Shown here in pieces: positions 61,310-64,000 of a stretch of 64,000 bases of DNA (the first letter of the stretch is position 1; each line of letters starts with the position of its first letter). The translations under genes and the position numbers were made by a program. A model generated the notes under the pieces. It saw only the letters and a program-made list of their open reading frames with translations, had not been told where the DNA came from and searched no databases. The stretch is from contig CAMNOU010000002.1 in NCBI GenBank assembly GCA_946546945.1, positions 62,001-126,000 of the forward strand, given 5' to 3'. The stretch is from an uncultured Lachnospiraceae bacterium (GTDB lineage: Bacteria > Bacillota > Clostridia > Lachnospirales > Lachnospiraceae).

Positions 61310-62347
61310 ATGAGTCCACAGGATAGAGTTGAACGGGTTTTAAAAGAGATACACATTACATTTACGCAGTGCCCGACTTACAATGGAGAGCCGGACCGGA
61401 TCATTGTTGACAGAAAGCAGTTCCTGCAGCTGCTGGACCGTCTGAATAACGGAATCTTTGATATGATGGAAAAGTACGAGCAGACCCGGCAGAGCCGTCT
61501 GAACGCGGAACGTGCCTTTAAAAAGAAGGGCGACGAGATCATTGAGCAGGCGAGTTCCAGCGCGGATGATATTTATGCGGCCTCGGTACTGTATACGGCA
61601 GACGCGATCGGGAGGATACGGGAACTGATGGATCAGACGAATGAATCCATGAACGATCTGTTTATCAGGTTCCGCAAAGAGCTCAGGGAACAGAAGGATG
61701 TGCTGAAGTCTCATGAATCGGAGCTTCACGCACAGCTGATCGATCTTTCCGACACCAAAAAATATCTTTCTGTGCTTCAGGATATCAATAAAGAGCGGGC
61801 GCGTTCCGCCAGAGATCATCAGAGCAGCAAAGAGGCAGGGGAGGCGGCGCCGCAGAAACCGGCCGCAGTTTTGCCCCGGGCCGAAGCCCCGGCTCAGGAA
61901 GCCGCCCCGGCCATGAGTGCGGAAACGGATGGAGCGGAAAAACCGCAGGTGATCGTTAATCAGAATGCTGCTTATTTCAAATGGAAGGTAGCGCAGGAGG
62001 CAGATCATTCCCAAGCGGAGGAAGCAGCAGATCCGGATGCCGCAGAAGCAGCCGGAGAGCCGGAACAGATCCCGGATACGCAGGGACAAATAGCCGGAGA
62101 ACCGGAAGTGAACACGGACATGCAAAAAGAGGAAACGGAGGCGCCGGAACAGGAGACTGCAGCGGAGGACATCCCGTCAGAGGAGCCGGATATCCGGGTA
62201 TCTGAACTTCCGGATGAAGAAAGCATCCGCCAGGCGGTTCTTGCGGATGAACGCGCGCAGGAAGCGGAAGAAATGGAGGCAAGAGGGCGCGAAACACAGG
62301 GACGGGGACATATTCTGAAGAATCTGATTTTCGGTAAAGATGAATAG
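61310..62347 (+). CDS. Coiled-coil protein with acidic low-complexity tail
   Basis: Not assigned to a named family. The 345-residue protein has an N-terminal charged domain, then a long coiled coil (about 35-165; KYEQTRQSRLNAERAFKKKGDEI and RFRKELREQKDVLKSHE regions), then ~150 residues rich in Ala, Glu and Pro, and a short basic C-terminus (GHILKNLIFGKDE). The pattern resembles DivIVA-like or other cytoskeletal scaffold proteins, but no diagnostic motif is seen. GAAGGAGA precedes the ATG. It is 23 bp upstream of the response regulator and probably co-transcribed with it. Confidence 0.7.
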   Translation: MSPQDRVERVLKEIHITFTQCPTYNGEPDRIIVDRKQFLQLLDRLNNGIFDMMEKYEQTRQSRLNAERAFKKKGDEIIEQASSSADDIYAASVLYTADAIGRIRELMDQTNESMNDLFIRFRKELREQKDVLKSHESELHAQLIDLSDTKKYLSVLQDINKERARSARDHQSSKEAGEAAPQKPAAVLPRAEAPAQEAAPAMSAETDGAEKPQVIVNQNAAYFKWKVAQEADHSQAEEAADPDAAEAAGEPEQIPDTQGQIAGEPEVNTDMQKEETEAPEQETAAEDIPSEEPDIRVSELPDEESIRQAVLADERAQEAEEMEARGRETQGRGHILKNLIFGKDE

Positions 62348-62370
62348 AGCAGGAAAGGGAAAGGAGCTTT

Positions 62371-63060
62371 ATGCAAAGGATACTGGTATGCGATGATGAC
62401 AGGGATATCGTTGATTCCATCGAGATTTATCTGCAGCAGGAGGGGTATGAAGTGTGCAAGGCCTATGATGGGCTGCAGGCACTGGAGATCCTGCAGAAAG
62501 AAGATATCTGCCTGATCATCATGGATGTCATGATGCCGCGGCTGGACGGGATCCGCACGATTTTAAAAGTGCGGGAGCAGAGTAATCTGCCGATTATCGT
62601 TCTTTCCGCAAAAAATGCGGATGCGGACAAGATCCTCGGACTGAATGTGGGAGCGGATGACTATGTCTCAAAACCGTTCAATCCGCTGGAACTGGTGGCC
62701 AGGGTCAATTCCCAGCTCCGCCGTTATACGCAGTTCGGGAATGCGGCAGAAGCGGATCATGTCTATTCGACCGGGGGGTTATTTATCAATGACGATCTGA
62801 AAGAAGTGACCGTGGACGGCAAAAATGTGCGGCTGACCCCGATTGAATATAATATTCTTCTTTTGCTGGTCAAAAATCAGGGAAAGGTTTTCTCAATCAG
62901 TCAGATTTATGAGCGGATCTGGAATGAGGAGGCAATCGGAGCGGACAATACCGTTGCCGTTCATATCCGCCATATACGCGAAAAGATCGAGATCAACCCG
63001 AAGGAACCGAGATATCTGAAAGTTGTCTGGGGAGTAGGATATAAGGTGGAAAAACTGTAG
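62371..63060 (+). CDS. OmpR-family response regulator
   Basis: A 229-residue two-component regulator. The receiver domain (1-120) has the acidic pocket CDDDRD, the phospho-acceptor aspartate in IIMDVMMPRLDG and the lysine in VSKPFNPLEL. The C-terminal winged helix (about 130-229) contains LTPIEYNILLLLVKNQG and AVHIRHIREKIEINP. It resembles the VanR-like regulators that act with wall-stress kinases. AAAGGAGC precedes the ATG. It is followed at 20 bp by its kinase gene. Confidence 0.93.
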   Translation: MQRILVCDDDRDIVDSIEIYLQQEGYEVCKAYDGLQALEILQKEDICLIIMDVMMPRLDGIRTILKVREQSNLPIIVLSAKNADADKILGLNVGADDYVSKPFNPLELVARVNSQLRRYTQFGNAAEADHVYSTGGLFINDDLKEVTVDGKNVRLTPIEYNILLLLVKNQGKVFSISQIYERIWNEEAIGADNTVAVHIRHIREKIEINPKEPRYLKVVWGVGYKVEKL

Positions 63061-63080
63061 AAAATGGAGATGTTTCAGAG

Positions 63081-64000
63081 ATGGACGATACAAGACGCAG
63101 ATATTCCGCATTCGCAAAACTTTTTATCTTCGGACTTCAGATGTTTGCCGGTATTCTGATGTCTCTGTGCAGTGTGGTTCTGATTGCCTATATTGATCAG
63201 AAGCTGTTTCAGGAAGCACAGGAGGAGGCTCTGCTGCACATGGCGTCCCGCAGTCTGTGGATGCTGGCGGCGGGCGGAGTGCTCTGGCTTTTCTGCCTGT
63301 GTTATCTGACGGTCGCTGCGGGGAAACGCTGCGAGGACACAGAGACACATTTGAACCGATTTGACCGGATCCGGACAGAGGTGCCTGTTGCGCTGATGTT
63401 CGGGTCATTGTCTGCCATCCTGTTTCTGGTCGTCAAAGCCTGGCATCAGGATTATCAGCTGATGGGGCGCATGATCGTGGCAGGAACGTTTTCTCTGCTC
63501 GCGGAACTGTGCTTTATGGGCCTGTATCTGAGCCTGGTCCGGCGCGTCAAGGCAGACACCTTTGTTTCCAACAGCTTTCTGTATGTGCTTCTGCACAATT
63601 TGAGAAACCAGCTGAAATATCCGTTTTTTCAAACGGGATATGCCCGGAAGAAGAGGCTGCTGGAAGGCATTGAACGAATCACGAGCGGCGATCTGGATTA
63701 TAAGCTGGATGTGCTGGAGTTTCAGGGGGCGGACCGTCAGCTTGCGGAAGGGATCAATCACATGGGAGAGAATCTCTCCGTTCTGATCAGCGGGCGGGTA
63801 AAGGACGAACGGGCAAAGGCAAATATGATCACCAATATTTCCCATGATCTGAAGACGCCGCTGACCTCCATTATCAATTATATCGGACTGATACGGAGGG
63901 AGGACATCGAAAACCGGAAGGTCAATGGATATGTGGATGTCCTGGAACAGAAGGCGCTCCGTTTAAAACAGCTGATGGAGGATCTGACCGATGTGTCCCG
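63081..64000 (+). CDS. Sensor histidine kinase (3' partial)
   Basis: At least 306 residues; the frame is open to the right edge and so is missing from the ORF track. The N-terminal region has four hydrophobic segments (about 14-35, 58-80, 103-120 and 133-152) with short loops. Then come a HAMP-like linker and the dimerisation box NISHDLKTPLTSIINYI with the phospho-acceptor histidine near residue 258. The catalytic ATPase domain lies outside the window. It is the partner of the upstream OmpR-type regulator. The short extracellular loops suggest it senses the membrane or another protein rather than a bulky ligand. Confidence 0.9.
   Translation, partial: MDDTRRRYSAFAKLFIFGLQMFAGILMSLCSVVLIAYIDQKLFQEAQEEALLHMASRSLWMLAAGGVLWLFCLCYLTVAAGKRCEDTETHLNRFDRIRTEVPVALMFGSLSAILFLVVKAWHQDYQLMGRMIVAGTFSLLAELCFMGLYLSLVRRVKADTFVSNSFLYVLLHNLRNQLKYPFFQTGYARKKRLLEGIERITSGDLDYKLDVLEFQGADRQLAEGINHMGENLSVLISGRVKDERAKANMITNISHDLKTPLTSIINYIGLIRREDIENRKVNGYVDVLEQKALRLKQLMEDLTDVS

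Overview
The window is chromosomal DNA of a Gram-positive, medium-G+C clostridial Firmicute, most probably a Lachnospiraceae-type gut anaerobe. The evidence is MecA, a monofunctional Pta, a TsaC/YwlE-like gene pair, a 2-hydroxyacyl-CoA dehydratase-type system, AGGAGG-type ribosome sites, and a large family of secreted cell-wall enzymes with GWW repeats. No rRNA, tRNA, CRISPR array, transposase or phage gene was seen. Genes cover most of the DNA. The two real gaps are 43588-44224 and 52576-53057.

Region 1 (1-22708) is a surface-glycan locus on the + strand. It holds a complete CMP-legionaminic acid pathway of the GDP-sugar type known from Campylobacter: CBS-domain guanylyltransferase PtmE, LegB, LegC, LegH, LegG, LegI and LegF. 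Two Gfo/Idh oxidoreductases and a hexapeptide acyltransferase sit among these genes. Around them are two Wzx flippases, two Wzy-like polymerases or ligases, two Wzz-like co-polymerases with kinase-like tails that lack a P-loop, four glycosyltransferases (DUF4422, GT2, GT4 and galactofuranosyltransferase-like) and a membrane acyltransferase.

Region 2 (22709-38938) starts with a textbook promoter. It encodes seven consecutive exported or membrane-anchored enzymes, each joined to an array of the same ~22-residue GWW repeat: L,D-transpeptidase, SGNH/SASA esterase, amidase, glucosaminidase, transglutaminase-like protein, glycerophosphodiesterase and polysaccharide deacetylase. A thioesterase closes the group. 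The likely logic, which is inference, is that the repeats hold the enzymes on a wall polymer, perhaps the one made in region 1, as choline-binding proteins are held on pneumococcal teichoic acid.

Region 3 (38939-47191) has a DUF1858 protein, an MBOAT/carrier-protein/SGNH O-acylation module without DltA, mecA on the opposite strand, a structured intergenic region with divergent promoters, a 66-residue unknown protein, a GH18 glycosidase and a CwlD-like amidase.

Region 4 (47186-64000) is mixed housekeeping: a metallophosphoesterase, a signal-peptide-free BMP-domain protein, galactose mutarotase, apparently leaderless tsaC, an LMW-phosphatase homologue without its catalytic cysteine, a zinc-ribbon/TPM membrane pair, a CbiT-like protein, pta, a flavodoxin, a dehydratase/activator system in which one component is fused to the activator, a coiled-coil protein, and a two-component system cut by the window end. 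A structured repeat element occurs twice (39229-39354 and 52582-52705) with compensatory stem changes. The second copy is followed by 114-bp tandem repeats and a perfect 19-bp inverted repeat.
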